Below are positions 34,372 through 43,564 of a stretch of 64,000 bases of DNA, piece after piece. Source of the DNA: JBDHWG01 sp046328505 (lineage in GTDB: Bacteria; Chloroflexota; Anaerolineae; Epilineales; JAHCIE01); assembly GCA_046328505.1 (NCBI GenBank), contig JAXLWL010000004.1:744001-808000 (forward strand), given 5' to 3'. The first letter of the stretch is position 1. Each line of letters begins with the position of its first letter. A program made the position numbers and the translations under genes. Below the pieces are notes generated by a model. It was not told the origin of the DNA. It did not search any database and was given only the letters and a program-made list of their open reading frames with translations.

Positions 34372-34519
34372 GGCCTGGCAGTAGTCTGGTTGAGACGTTT
34401 GCTACTCTTGGTCGGAGTGTTCCCGCGTGGCTCTAACTGGCCGTGTAGTCCCGGACGGGATCGAGAAGATGCTCGATGGCGAAGATGTTGTGTTGCTTGT
34501 CTAGATCGAAGGCCGGAGG

Positions 34520-36016
34520 ATGCAACATAGACTTCTCCCAGCTTTTCTGGGTCTGATAGCTCTGCTTCTTGCCGCCTGTAGTGTTGCCGAGCCGCCAGGG
34601 CCGCAGCCGCCTGCTCCCGTAGCGGCGGTTCCTTCGCCTCCGGTTACGCCGTCGCCTACGACCGTGACCGCGCCTCCGGTTGCGGCGTTTCCACCTGCGC
34701 CCGTTGCCACGTTACCCTCATCGGCGGAGGGAGCGGCGCCGATATCCCCACCGAAGCCGATTGTTGGAGCAATCGCCCCGGCGACTGCCGGTGGCGTGCC
34801 AACCCCAAAGCCGACTGAGATAGCGCCCGGGAAGTTCACACTCGTCGGGCAGAATGACCTCGGCCGGCGGGGAATGAACGGCGGACTGGCTCTGGCCGGT
34901 TCGTGCGCCTACGTCGGCAGCCGCGACGACAAGGGCGGCGTGGCCGTGCTCGACGTGTCCGACCCGGCGCATCCGTTGGTCGTGCGCGAGCTGCCGCTGC
35001 GGCATGGCAGCACGGCGCGCGAGGTCCGGGCCAGCGACCGGCTGCACACGCTCATTGTGATGTACTACGGCATCGGCTCGCCGCCGGTGTTCAACGGCCT
35101 GGAGCTGTACGACATCCGCGACTGTCGCGCGCCGCGTCTCGTCGGTGAGATCAACCTGGGCGCGCCGCCGCACGAGTTCTATCTCTGGCACGACCCGCAG
35201 AAGCCGGGCCGCGCTCTGGTCTACCTCGGCATGTTCGGCCCGACGCCACAGCTGCGGGTGGTCGACATAAGTGATCCCGCGCACCCAACACTCTACGCGA
35301 CGTGGGAGCCGGACGCGGCGGCGCTGCGCTCGATGCCCGGCTACCAGCTCCACTCGCTGTCCTTGTCGCCGGACGGACGGCGGGCGTATCTCTCTACCTG
35401 GAACGGCGGCTTCATGGTGGCCGACACGTCGGACCTGGCGGACGGGAAGCCGAACCCGACGGTGCGCTTGGTGACGCCGCCGGCCGACCACCTACGCCTG
35501 CCCGGCGGCGCGAACGTCCACAGCGCTGTGGCGATACCTGGCAGCGAGCTCGTCGTGCTCACATCGGAAATCTACGGCCCCTGCCCTTACGGCTGGCTGC
35601 ATGTTGCGGATATTACCGACCCGGCGCGGCCTCGGTTGCGCAGCGAGTTCAAAATCGCAGAGAACGAGGCGGCGCGGTGCGGGGAGTCGACGCGAGTGGG
35701 CGGCACGTACACGGCGCACGACCCGCTCGTCCTGCCCCACATCGCCTTCGTGACCTGGTATACGGGCGGACTTCAGGCGGTTGACCTGAGCGCGCCAGAG
35801 GCTCCGCGCGCGCTGGCGCAGTTCCGCCCCGTTCCGCCAACCGTCAAGCACCCGGAAACCGTCCTGGGGCCGGGGCACAGCTTCATGTGGAGCTATCCCA
35901 TTCTCCACAACGGTCTGATCTACGCAGCCGACATCACCGGCGGTCTATATGTGCTCAAGTACAGCGGGCCGCACGCAGACGAGACCCAGGGCAGTGCCGA
36001 GAGTAACGCGAACTGA
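34520..36016 (+). CDS. Secreted LVIVD-type beta-propeller lipoprotein
   Basis: A 498-residue lipoprotein with lipobox LLAAC at residues ~16-20 and a Pro/Thr/Ala-rich linker to about residue 105. The rest holds LVIVD repeats: GVAVLDVSDPAHPLVV, LELYDIRDCRAPRLV, LRVVDISDPAHPTLY, LHVADITDPARPRLR and LQAVDLSAPEAPRAL. These resemble selenium-binding-protein-like or choice-of-anchor propellers on the cell surface; no enzyme activity is evident. The GGAGG motif directly before ATG 34520 leaves GAAGG (34508-34512) as the better-spaced ribosome site. Its stop is six bases from the end of the convergent gene. Confidence 0.88.
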   Translation: MQHRLLPAFLGLIALLLAACSVAEPPGPQPPAPVAAVPSPPVTPSPTTVTAPPVAAFPPAPVATLPSSAEGAAPISPPKPIVGAIAPATAGGVPTPKPTEIAPGKFTLVGQNDLGRRGMNGGLALAGSCAYVGSRDDKGGVAVLDVSDPAHPLVVRELPLRHGSTAREVRASDRLHTLIVMYYGIGSPPVFNGLELYDIRDCRAPRLVGEINLGAPPHEFYLWHDPQKPGRALVYLGMFGPTPQLRVVDISDPAHPTLYATWEPDAAALRSMPGYQLHSLSLSPDGRRAYLSTWNGGFMVADTSDLADGKPNPTVRLVTPPADHLRLPGGANVHSAVAIPGSELVVLTSEIYGPCPYGWLHVADITDPARPRLRSEFKIAENEAARCGESTRVGGTYTAHDPLVLPHIAFVTWYTGGLQAVDLSAPEAPRALAQFRPVPPTVKHPETVLGPGHSFMWSYPILHNGLIYAADITGGLYVLKYSGPHADETQGSAESNAN

Positions 36017-36022
36017 GCGCGT

Positions 36023-37258
36023 CTACCAGGGCATGCTGTGGTCCCAGGCGGGCGCCACGTCCTCCAGCAGCCCCTCGATCTCCAGCGCCTTATCGAGCGC
36101 GCGAATCGCGAAGATCGTGGCGATGTCGCGGATGAAGAAGCCGGGGCACGTTGTGCCGTCCGGCGGATTGGGTGACTCCCACAGCGCGCCGCGGATGTTG
36201 GGGTCGTCGGCGCTCGGCGAGAACTGGGCGGCAGCGAGGAACCCTACGCTGCGGTTGATGGCGTCTTTGTACTTCGTATCGCCCGTGCGCTGGTAGAGGT
36301 CGCACCAGATGATGCTCGACACCGCCGCGCCGCTGGCCGCAAGGCCGAACGTCGTGTGCTTCCCGCCAACGACGGGCGAGTAATAGAAACCGCCGTCGAG
36401 GTTCTGCTGGTCGAGATACCACTGCCCCGCCCTCAGCGCCGCGTCCCAGAAACGCACGTCGCCCGTCAGGTCATACGCCGCCAGCATCGGATACCCCCAC
36501 CACCACGTGGCGCGAATATGCATGCGCCCGCTGTCCGCGGCCCACGGCGGGAAGACGATCCACATGCCCGGCGGACCTTCCTCCCGCAGGGCGCGCTCCG
36601 CCATTGCCAGGAACACGTCGGTGTAGCGCCGGTCACCGGTGACTTGCGCGAGCTGCACCAGCGCCGCGTCGTCCAGCATAATTCGGCCCGTATACGGATT
36701 GTCCGGATCGGAGACGAAGCGCGACTCGGCGACGTGATAATGGTCAATGATGAAACCCTCGTCGGCCAGAAAGCCACACTCGATGACGAAGTCGGCGGCG
36801 CGGCGCGCGATATCAACCCAGCGCTGCTCGCCCGTCGCCTTCGCCAGATCTAGAAGTCCGGGGAGCGTCTCAAATAGGACCTGGTTGTTGACGGCGACGT
36901 TGTCGCCTTCGTAGGCGAGCAGCAGGCCATCGTTGGGGTGGCCGGGCGCGTCGACCATGTTGCGCACGACGTACTCTCCCATGGCGCGCGCCGCGTCCAG
37001 CAGAGCGGCATCGCCACTGCGGTAATAGGCAATCAGGACGGCGCGGATGGCCTGGCCCGTATGCCACACCGGTCCGTTGAGGTACCAGGTGCGGCGCTTC
37101 GTGTCGTATTCAGTTCGCACCGCGCCCAGGTAGTCGATGACAGGGTAGGCGAAAGGGTCTTCAAAAGTATCATCCGGCGACTGGATGCGGGCGGTGTGGG
37201 CCAGCCAGTGAGCGCCATCTGAGATGATCTGGCGCGAGCGTTCGGCGATGCGAGGCAT
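36023..37258 (-). CDS. Six-hairpin (alpha/alpha)6-barrel glycosidase-like protein
   Basis: A 411-residue protein with the pattern of (alpha/alpha)6-barrel families: repeated helical pairs such as HTGQAIRAVLIAYYRSGDAALLDAARAMGEY, TLPGLLDLAKATGEQRWVDIARRAAD, WWWGYPMLAAYDLTGDVRFWDAALRAG and SGAAVSSIIWCDLYQRTGDTKY. Such folds cover GH88/GH105-like unsaturated hydrolases and cellobiose/acylglucosamine epimerase-like enzymes; I cannot choose between them. Start ATG at 37258 has GGAG six bases upstream; the earlier in-frame start at 37306 adds 16 residues without a ribosome site. It is followed by two DHFR-fold genes upstream on the same strand. Confidence 0.75.
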   Translation of the reverse strand: MPRIAERSRQIISDGAHWLAHTARIQSPDDTFEDPFAYPVIDYLGAVRTEYDTKRRTWYLNGPVWHTGQAIRAVLIAYYRSGDAALLDAARAMGEYVVRNMVDAPGHPNDGLLLAYEGDNVAVNNQVLFETLPGLLDLAKATGEQRWVDIARRAADFVIECGFLADEGFIIDHYHVAESRFVSDPDNPYTGRIMLDDAALVQLAQVTGDRRYTDVFLAMAERALREEGPPGMWIVFPPWAADSGRMHIRATWWWGYPMLAAYDLTGDVRFWDAALRAGQWYLDQQNLDGGFYYSPVVGGKHTTFGLAASGAAVSSIIWCDLYQRTGDTKYKDAINRSVGFLAAAQFSPSADDPNIRGALWESPNPPDGTTCPGFFIRDIATIFAIRALDKALEIEGLLEDVAPAWDHSMPW

Positions 37259-37302
37259 GTGCGCTCCGGTTGTAAGGGTTAAGAATGGCGGGAGAGAAGC
37301 GG

Positions 37303-37953
37303 TCAACTGGGCGTTCGCCCGATGACGTAATGTACCGCCTTCTCACTGGCGACGCACTCCGTGCATCTGTAGCCGAGCGCCGGGAGGTTGAGGCCCGTGA
37401 ACAAGTGCTCGCCGGAGCCGAGCAGGATCGGCGATACCGCCAAGTGCATCTCATCGACCAGGCTGGCCTGCATATACTGGCGAATGGTCGCGACACCACC
37501 GCCGAGGCGGATGTCCTGCCCGCCTGCCGCGGCTTGCGCGCGCTCCAGCGCCGCGCGGATCCCCTCGGTGACGAAGTAGAACACGGTACCGCCTTCCATC
37601 TCCAGCGGCGGCCGTGGGTGGTGCGTGAGAACGAATACGGGCGTGTGATAGGGCGGATTCTCACCCCACCAGCCGCGCCAGGATTCGTCGGGCCAGGGAC
37701 CCCGGATGGGACCAAACATATTGCGACCGAGTATCCACGCCCCGAGACCCACCGTGCCCCGAGCCGCGAAGTCATCGTCGATGCCGGTGACCCCGCCCTC
37801 GCCGCCGTGCATGTGCTGGAAGGTGCGGGTGTCGACGAGCCAGTCATGCAAATCTTGGCCCCCCACACCGAGGGGATTCTCCAACGACTGGCTTGGGCCT
37901 GCGCCGTAGCCGTCGAGGGAGATCGAGAAGCCGTAAACGAGCAGTCGTGCCAT
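37303..37953 (-). CDS. Dihydrofolate-reductase-fold protein (RibD C-terminal type)
   Basis: A 216-residue protein with the start MARLLVYGFSISLDGYGAGP, the conserved GAWILGRNMFGPIRGPW and the GGGVATIRQYMQASLVDEMHLAVSPILLGSGEHLF segment that matches the NADPH-binding region of RibD-type reductases. In this family the substrate is usually not folate and is often unknown. GGAGG precedes ATG 37953. Next gene on the strand (38045-38617) has the same fold. Confidence 0.9.
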   Translation of the reverse strand: MARLLVYGFSISLDGYGAGPSQSLENPLGVGGQDLHDWLVDTRTFQHMHGGEGGVTGIDDDFAARGTVGLGAWILGRNMFGPIRGPWPDESWRGWWGENPPYHTPVFVLTHHPRPPLEMEGGTVFYFVTEGIRAALERAQAAAGGQDIRLGGGVATIRQYMQASLVDEMHLAVSPILLGSGEHLFTGLNLPALGYRCTECVASEKAVHYVIGRTPS

Positions 37954-38044
37954 TGTGCCTCCGGGCGCCCCGTGGGCCCCCTAACGCCGTATCAGGCGGC
38001 GTGCTTGTGGAAAGACGTCGTTGGCGCCCGCGTGCGCAAACAAC

Positions 38045-38617
38045 TCACTGAGGCGAAGCTGACCGGGCGAGAACGGTCGGCTCATACCGCGTTGCTACCG
38101 CTCCGGAACTGAACTCCAGCCGGCTCACGGCCTTCAAGTCGATATACTTCGAGAGCCCCGCGAACAACGTCGGCCCGTGGCCCACTAGCCTGGGATGCAC
38201 TACGAACTCGTACTCATCGATCAATCCCATCTCCGCCAACGCCAGCGGGAGCTTTACCCCGCCCACGAACAATCCCCTACCCGACTCCCGCTTGAGCTGC
38301 TGAACGGCCTCGCGTAGGTCCCCCCGCACGAGCTCCGCGTTCCAATCGACCCGCTCCAGGGTGCTCGACACGACGTACTTCTTGGCCGCGTCGATCGTCC
38401 GGGCGAAGGGTTCCATCCAATCAGGTGTCGCCTCCGTCCGTACCGACGGCCGCCAAGCCGCCTCCATCATTTCGTAGGTCACGCGACCAAACAGGAGGGC
38501 ATCGGCCCACTCGAGGTTCTCGACCGCGTGACGATGCAAGTCTTCGTCCACCAAGCCCACACGATGATCACAGCACCCGTCCAATGTGACGTTAATGGAA
38601 TACCGAAGCGGTCCCAT
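38045..38617 (-). CDS. Dihydrofolate-reductase-fold protein (RibD C-terminal type)
   Basis: 190 residues, second member of a tandem pair with the gene at 37303. Recognised parts: LRYSINVTLDGCCDH at the N-terminus, ADALLFGRVTYEMMEAAWR, KKYVVSSTLERVDWNAELV and the GLFVGGVKLPLALAEMGLIDEYEFVVHPRLVGHGPTLFAG C-terminal half. Start ATG 38617 has GGGAGG upstream; the open frame continues further 5' without family sequence. Confidence 0.88.
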   Translation of the reverse strand: MGPLRYSINVTLDGCCDHRVGLVDEDLHRHAVENLEWADALLFGRVTYEMMEAAWRPSVRTEATPDWMEPFARTIDAAKKYVVSSTLERVDWNAELVRGDLREAVQQLKRESGRGLFVGGVKLPLALAEMGLIDEYEFVVHPRLVGHGPTLFAGLSKYIDLKAVSRLEFSSGAVATRYEPTVLARSASPQ

Positions 38618-38738
38618 TTTACCCTCCCGGTGCGGCGGCCTAACGTTTGTTATTCGCCAGTGAATAGTTGTTTGCCAATCCAAGTCTCGTTTGTCGCTCA
38701 GCAAGTCTAGTTCCACCAGCACCCACGCGGATCGCGCC

Positions 38739-39179
38739 TTACCCGAGCTGCTCGGCGAGTCCGATGATGATGCCCTCAGGGCCGCGGATGAAACAGAGCC
38801 GGTAAATGTCCTCGTACTGGGCCACTTCGCCGACGAGCTCAGCGCCATGGGCGCGCAAGCGTGCGAGGACGTCATCGACGTTGTCTACGGCGAACATGAT
38901 GCGACGTATGCCCAGGGCGTTCGACGGTGCGCTGGTCGGCTCCGTTCTGACCGCTGCCGGCGTGTGGAACTTGCTCAACTCAACCCCACCGTGGCCGTCT
39001 GGGGTCCGCATCATCGCGATCTCGGCTCGAACGTTCTCGAGCCCAACGACCTGGTCCACCCAACGTCCCTCGAGTTGCGTCTCGCCCTCCAGCTGCATGC
39101 CAAGCTCGACAAAGAACGCCTTCGCCGCCTCAAGATCGTCAACGACGATGAGAACGTTGTCCATCCGTTGAAGTGCCAT
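38739..39179 (-). CDS. VOC-family (glyoxalase/bleomycin resistance fold) protein
   Basis: 146 residues with VDDLEAAKAFFVELGM near the start and GIRRIMFAVDNVDDVLARLRAHGAELVGE in the second half, ending IRGPEGIIIGLAEQLG. These are the two beta-alpha-beta-beta-beta modules of the VOC fold with metal-site His/Glu residues (the Glu in PEGIIIG). A distant homologue is at 44471. GGGAGG lies ahead of ATG 39179. Confidence 0.88.
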   Translation of the reverse strand: MALQRMDNVLIVVDDLEAAKAFFVELGMQLEGETQLEGRWVDQVVGLENVRAEIAMMRTPDGHGGVELSKFHTPAAVRTEPTSAPSNALGIRRIMFAVDNVDDVLARLRAHGAELVGEVAQYEDIYRLCFIRGPEGIIIGLAEQLG

Positions 39180-39373
39180 GTCTATGCCTCCCGCCTCGAC
39201 CGACTCGACTAAGCTTGCAGACTCAAATCATAGGCTTCGCCATGGCAGGGTCAAGAGCTAAGTGGAGCAACGGGGTCGGACACCCCCTGTTGTCAGACCA
39301 GGTTCTGGCGATTAACGCTGTGGCATATGTTGTGCTTCTGCGCTCGATAAGTGACTATTGAGGGAGCAACACA

Positions 39374-40111
39374 ATGGCCGAGATGAACTCTTCTTCCTGG
39401 CAGCGTAGGCTCTGGCGCGCTCTGCGCGGCGAGTTGTTCTGGGGGCTGCTGATCAGTATCCTGGCGCTGTGGGTGTTTGCCAGTCTTGCCGACAACATTT
39501 GGGAAGGTGAGAGCATCGCCTTCGACAGCCAGGTTATTGGTATCGTGCATAACGCATCGAGCAGTGGTCTAACGACAATCATGCTTGGGCTGACGATGCT
39601 GGGGGATTGGCGCGTTCTGACGGCGTTGGGCGTGATCTTTGGAATCGTGTGGTGGCGGCGGGGCCAGCGCAGCAAGGTCGTGATGCTGACGCTGGCATAT
39701 TTGGGCGGGGCCGCGCTCGATCAGCTTCTCAAGGTCTTCTTCCACCGCATGCGCCCGGAGACGGCGGGCGGAATTATCACCGTTCAGGGGTACAGTTTCC
39801 CCAGCGGCCATGCGATGATGTCGCTGTGCTTCTACGGCATGCTCATCTATCTGTTGGTCAGCGAACGGTCGCGCCTGATCCGTGTCCTGGGGCTAGCGGC
39901 GGCCATCGCGCTGATCGGCGCCATTGGTCTGAGCCGAATTTACCTCGGTGTTCACTACCCCAGCGACATCGTGGGGGGCTTCACGGCCGGCTTTGCCTGG
40001 CTGATGGCGAACATCCTGGGGTACCGCGATTACCAAAGGCGCCAGAGAGGGCCTGCTCGCCGGGTTGACACTGCTGCCGGCACAGTCCCGTCATCCGAGT
40101 ATAACACCTAA
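39374..40111 (+). CDS. PAP2-family phosphatase (membrane)
   Basis: 245-residue integral membrane lipid phosphatase. The three motifs are KVFFHRMRP (KxxxxxxRP), SFPSGHAM (PSGH) and SRIYLGVHYPSD (SRxxxxxHxxxD), with five or six hydrophobic helices around them. It dephosphorylates phosphatidic acid, undecaprenyl diphosphate or similar lipids. ATG 39374 has GAGGGAG eight bases upstream. The membrane fusion protein at 40223 follows with its own promoter. Confidence 0.93.
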   Translation: MAEMNSSSWQRRLWRALRGELFWGLLISILALWVFASLADNIWEGESIAFDSQVIGIVHNASSSGLTTIMLGLTMLGDWRVLTALGVIFGIVWWRRGQRSKVVMLTLAYLGGAALDQLLKVFFHRMRPETAGGIITVQGYSFPSGHAMMSLCFYGMLIYLLVSERSRLIRVLGLAAAIALIGAIGLSRIYLGVHYPSDIVGGFTAGFAWLMANILGYRDYQRRQRGPARRVDTAAGTVPSSEYNT

Positions 40112-40140
40112 ATAGGACCGCAAGGTTGCCCCGCAGTTGC

Positions 40141-40168
40141 TTGCATCCGACTCCGGAGCGAGTATACT
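40141..40168 (+). promoter_or_regulatory. Probable promoter of the membrane phosphodiesterase fusion
   Basis: TTGCAT (40141-40146), a 16-base spacer and TATACT (40163-40168), 54 bases before ATG 40223. Confidence 0.6.
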
Positions 40169-40222
40169 GAGTCGTGTTCGCGTGCTTACGCACCGTCCAT
40201 CACGCTTTCGGAGCGACCGAGT

Positions 40223-42913
40223 ATGACAAACGTAATTCGAAATGTCGTTCGCTGGCTTCTTAGAGGAGCCATCGTATGGTTCGTAGATTCCCTCTCCTTA
40301 GCCGCAGCTGCTGCTCTTCTCCCTGGGATGTGGTTCGAGGCCGTCGGGACGACGCCAATCTGGACCGTGGTGGTTGCGGCCGCTCTGGTTATCGCCTTCG
40401 TTAACTTCCTGATTCGCCCCATTGTTCTCATCATCGCTCGCCCGCTCGGCTGGATAGTTATATTCCTGGTTGGCTTCGTGCTGAGCGCGCTTGCCATCTG
40501 GATCGCAGCATGGCTCTTACCTGGCTTCAATACCGATTTTGTGTCGGCTATCCTCGCCAGCCTCGTGATTGCGTTCTTCAATGCCGCCCTGAGCAGCATG
40601 ATCGAGCTGAACGAGGATGGCTCCTACTATCAGAACCTGATTGAGCGCCGCGCGAAGGCTAACCCGTCGCCATACGCGAAGGAACCCGGGCGCGCGTTGA
40701 TGATGGTGGAGGTCGACGGGCTGAGCTACCATCACATCAAGAAGGCGATTGAAGAGGGGCGGATGCCCCACCTGAAGCGGCTCATGGAGGAAGAGGGGTA
40801 TCAACTGTCGAGAGTGGAGTGCGGCCTCCCTTCGATGACCTCGGCCTGCCAGGCCGGTATCATGTTCGGCGACAACTATGACATTCCCGCGTTCCGCTGG
40901 TACGACAAAGACAGCAAAAAGCTCTATGTCTCCAGCTCGGACGCGGGGGAGCTGAACGCGCGTTATGCCCACGGCCACGGCCTGATGCGCGAGGGCGCGA
41001 GCATCCTCAACATGCTCAACGGCGACGCCAGTGTCTCGCTGTTCACTATGGCGAATATCTTCACAGGTACGGAGGCCGACAAGAAGCAGCGCTCGGAAGA
41101 TGTGACTCTTCTGATGTTCAATCCGTACTTCCTGACGCGCTCGATTGTCCTGTTCATCGGAGAGACGATGCGTGAGGTCTGGGAGGGCTTCAAGCAGCGG
41201 GCGCGGAACGTTCAACCGCGCCTCAATCGCCTCGAACACTGGTATCCTTTCGTGCGCGGCGCTATGTGCGGCCTGATGCGCGACATGTCGGCCAACGTCG
41301 CCGTCCTGGAGATGATGCGCGGCTCGCCTTCCATCTACATGCTTTACCTTGGCTATGACGAGGTCGCCCACCACTCTGGCCCGTGGACCACTGATGCGTT
41401 CGGTGATCTCCATCGCCTCGACCGCACCCTCGGCCAGATCTATCGTGTCGCCAAAGAAAGGGCGCCGCGCTACTACGAGTTCCTTCTGCTGTCTGACCAC
41501 GGGCAGTCCTTTGGCGCGACCTTCAAGCAGCGCTACGGCGTCAGCATTAAGGAGTTCATCGAGCAGCAGCTTCCCCATGGCACGACGGTATCCCAGATGA
41601 TCGGCGGCGACACCGGCGCGATGGGCTTGACGGGGGTCGCCGGCGAGCTCAGCAACGCTCAAAGCTCTGACACCGGCGGCTTCAACAGAATGGTCGCACG
41701 CCAGGGGCAGAAACTGGCGGAGACGGCGCAGGATAAGGTGAACTCATCAGAGGATGCCCGGCCGGCGTCGGTTACGGCCTACGGCAGCGGAAACGCGGCG
41801 CAGGTCTACTTCGACCTCTACCCCCGCAAGATCAAGCTCAGCGAGTTGAACGCGGCCTACCCTGGCGTGGTGGATGCCCTGGTGCAACACCCGGGCCTCG
41901 GCATGGTCGTCGGCTACGCTGACGACGGGACGGCGGTCATCCTCGGCAAGGGCGGCTCGCGCAACCTGCACACGGGCGAGGTCCAGGGCGACGACCCGCT
42001 CAAGCCGTACGCGCCCGACCGTGGGCCTGGCCAGTCGAGCATCGAGAAGCGTGTGTGGCAGCTCAAGCGCGTCATGGACTTCCCACACGCCGGCGACCTG
42101 TGGCTCATCAGCACCCTCTATCCGGATGGGACGGTTGCCGCGCTCGAGGAGCTTGTTGGGAATCACGGTGGTGTCGGCGGCGAGCAGACGGACGCGTTTA
42201 TCTTCCATCCGCCCGACATGGAGGTCCCCGAAACTCAGAGCTGCATGGATGTCTTCCACATCCTCAACGCCCAGCGTGGCAAGCCTATTCCGGCGCCGGC
42301 GCCGGCGCCTGTGACCACGACAGTCCCTGACTGGTCGCCTCGCACGCTGGCGCAGGGCATCGTCAAAGTCGGGACGTGGGTTCCGCTCGCGGCGAAATGC
42401 GCGGCGCTGTGGCGCCAGGCGTACCACAGGGTCGTCGACGAGCCTCTCATGACCGGCCCCGCGCTGCTCATTGCGGCTGTCGCCATGGTCCTAAGATTTG
42501 TCGCGCTGGAGCGCGACTTGAGGCTGCTCAACATGGCGATTGCCTTTGGCATATGGATGATTGCCGTCGGCATCGTGACGGCCGCCGGTTACTGGCTGTC
42601 CAAGAAGGGCAACTACACGCGCATGGTGCGGGGCGTCGGCTTCGGTCAGGCGATCTACTTCCTGTCGCCCCTGGCGCTGATCCCGTGGATATCGTCAGTC
42701 ATGGCCGCATTGATCCTCGTACTCAACTTCCTCGGCGTCTGGATAGGCGCCGCCGCTGCTGCGCAGATCAAGGGCTGGCGCACACTGCTCCTGCCGGTCG
42801 TTGTGATACTGGTAACTGTGCTGGCCACGGCCCTTGTCAACATTCTACTCTCCGGCGCGGCGTTTACGCTTCGAACGTTGCTCGCCAACCTGGGCATGTT
42901 CCTTAGCCAGTAG
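40223..42913 (+). CDS. Three-part membrane fusion: phage-holin-like helices, alkaline-phosphatase-superfamily domain, C-terminal Yip1-like membrane domain
   Basis: An 896-residue protein. Residues 1-125 contain four hydrophobic helices matching the phage-holin-like family 4_8 type. The middle (~150-650) is of the type I phosphodiesterase/nucleotide-pyrophosphatase group: MMVEVDGLSYHHI (metal Asp), GLPSMTSACQAGIMFG (Thr or Ser nucleophile), YLGYDEVAHHSGP (Asp/His ligands), LLSDHGQSFG (Asp-His) and NHGGVGGEQTDAFIFHP (last His). Residues ~740-896 hold five more hydrophobic helices resembling Yip1/DUF domains. The catalytic domain would face one side of the membrane with a likely phosphodiester or lipid-phosphate substrate. 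It follows a PAP2 phosphatase, which suggests lipid metabolism (inference). Holin plus phosphatase fusions are known in other high-GC bacteria; the added C-terminal domain is what I find unusual. Confidence 0.83.
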   Translation: MTNVIRNVVRWLLRGAIVWFVDSLSLAAAAALLPGMWFEAVGTTPIWTVVVAAALVIAFVNFLIRPIVLIIARPLGWIVIFLVGFVLSALAIWIAAWLLPGFNTDFVSAILASLVIAFFNAALSSMIELNEDGSYYQNLIERRAKANPSPYAKEPGRALMMVEVDGLSYHHIKKAIEEGRMPHLKRLMEEEGYQLSRVECGLPSMTSACQAGIMFGDNYDIPAFRWYDKDSKKLYVSSSDAGELNARYAHGHGLMREGASILNMLNGDASVSLFTMANIFTGTEADKKQRSEDVTLLMFNPYFLTRSIVLFIGETMREVWEGFKQRARNVQPRLNRLEHWYPFVRGAMCGLMRDMSANVAVLEMMRGSPSIYMLYLGYDEVAHHSGPWTTDAFGDLHRLDRTLGQIYRVAKERAPRYYEFLLLSDHGQSFGATFKQRYGVSIKEFIEQQLPHGTTVSQMIGGDTGAMGLTGVAGELSNAQSSDTGGFNRMVARQGQKLAETAQDKVNSSEDARPASVTAYGSGNAAQVYFDLYPRKIKLSELNAAYPGVVDALVQHPGLGMVVGYADDGTAVILGKGGSRNLHTGEVQGDDPLKPYAPDRGPGQSSIEKRVWQLKRVMDFPHAGDLWLISTLYPDGTVAALEELVGNHGGVGGEQTDAFIFHPPDMEVPETQSCMDVFHILNAQRGKPIPAPAPAPVTTTVPDWSPRTLAQGIVKVGTWVPLAAKCAALWRQAYHRVVDEPLMTGPALLIAAVAMVLRFVALERDLRLLNMAIAFGIWMIAVGIVTAAGYWLSKKGNYTRMVRGVGFGQAIYFLSPLALIPWISSVMAALILVLNFLGVWIGAAAAAQIKGWRTLLLPVVVILVTVLATALVNILLSGAAFTLRTLLANLGMFLSQ

Positions 42914-42959
42914 GGCAACTGCCGCACACATCACCTTTTCCAAAGCAAGGAATGCAGCT

Positions 42960-43460
42960 ATGGCAATCAAGCAGGGGTGGCAGGGACGGTTCTTCGAGGA
43001 TTTCGAGGTGGGGGATATTTACCCGCACCCTCTCGGACGGACAGTGACCCAGGATGACAACATCACCTTTACCTTGATGACGCTCAATCCGAACCCGATT
43101 CATTTCGATGCGCATTATTCGGCGCAGACGGAGTGGGGCAAGCCGCTCGTCGACTCGACGTTCACGCTGGCGCTGGTCACCGGGCTGTCGGTGACGGATG
43201 TTTCGCAGAATGCCGTGAACCTGGGCTGGGACGAGGTGCGGCTCCCGGCGCCGGTGTTCGAGGGCGACACGATCTACGCCCAGAGCGAGGTTCTGGAGAA
43301 GCGCGAGTCGCGCTCGCGTCCCCACATGGGCATCGTCAAGCTGCGCACCATCGGCTTCAACCAGGACGGCACGGTCGTGATCTCGTTCATACGGACGATT
43401 ATGGTCTACAAACGCGGTCACGCGCCGATCATGGGCCGGCCGCAGCCGAAGCTGCCGTAG
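42960..43460 (+). CDS. MaoC-family (R)-hydratase-like protein
   Basis: 166-residue hot-dog-fold protein similar to mesaconyl-CoA/enoyl-CoA hydratases. GRTVTQDDNITFTLMTLNPNPIHFDAHYSAQTEWGKPLVDSTFTL spans the hydratase motif with the catalytic His, although the usual Asp of the D-x5-H pair is replaced by Asn (LNPNPIH). Later FEGDTIYAQSEVLEKRESRSRP is typical. ATG 42960 has AAGGA eight bases upstream. It lies 46 bases after the membrane fusion gene. Confidence 0.85.
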   Translation: MAIKQGWQGRFFEDFEVGDIYPHPLGRTVTQDDNITFTLMTLNPNPIHFDAHYSAQTEWGKPLVDSTFTLALVTGLSVTDVSQNAVNLGWDEVRLPAPVFEGDTIYAQSEVLEKRESRSRPHMGIVKLRTIGFNQDGTVVISFIRTIMVYKRGHAPIMGRPQPKLP

Positions 43461-43564
43461 TCAATGGGAGGGCCGCAGGGGGCAGGATTGGCGGAAACGT
43501 GGCAGTGTGGAAGTGCGTTGGCGGGTATGCTACCTCTAGGAACACCGATTCCGGAGGAGCTACC

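Noticed and set aside
13181..34500. CRISPR-like interpretation of the repeats
   Set aside because: The repeats are dispersed single copies of different types, with no regular spacer array and no cas gene in the window.
34427..34504. 25-codon open frame with VALTGRVVPDGIEKMLDG before the lipoprotein gene
   Set aside because: Too short, without a ribosome site I can trust; perhaps a remnant of a longer gene, but this cannot be shown.
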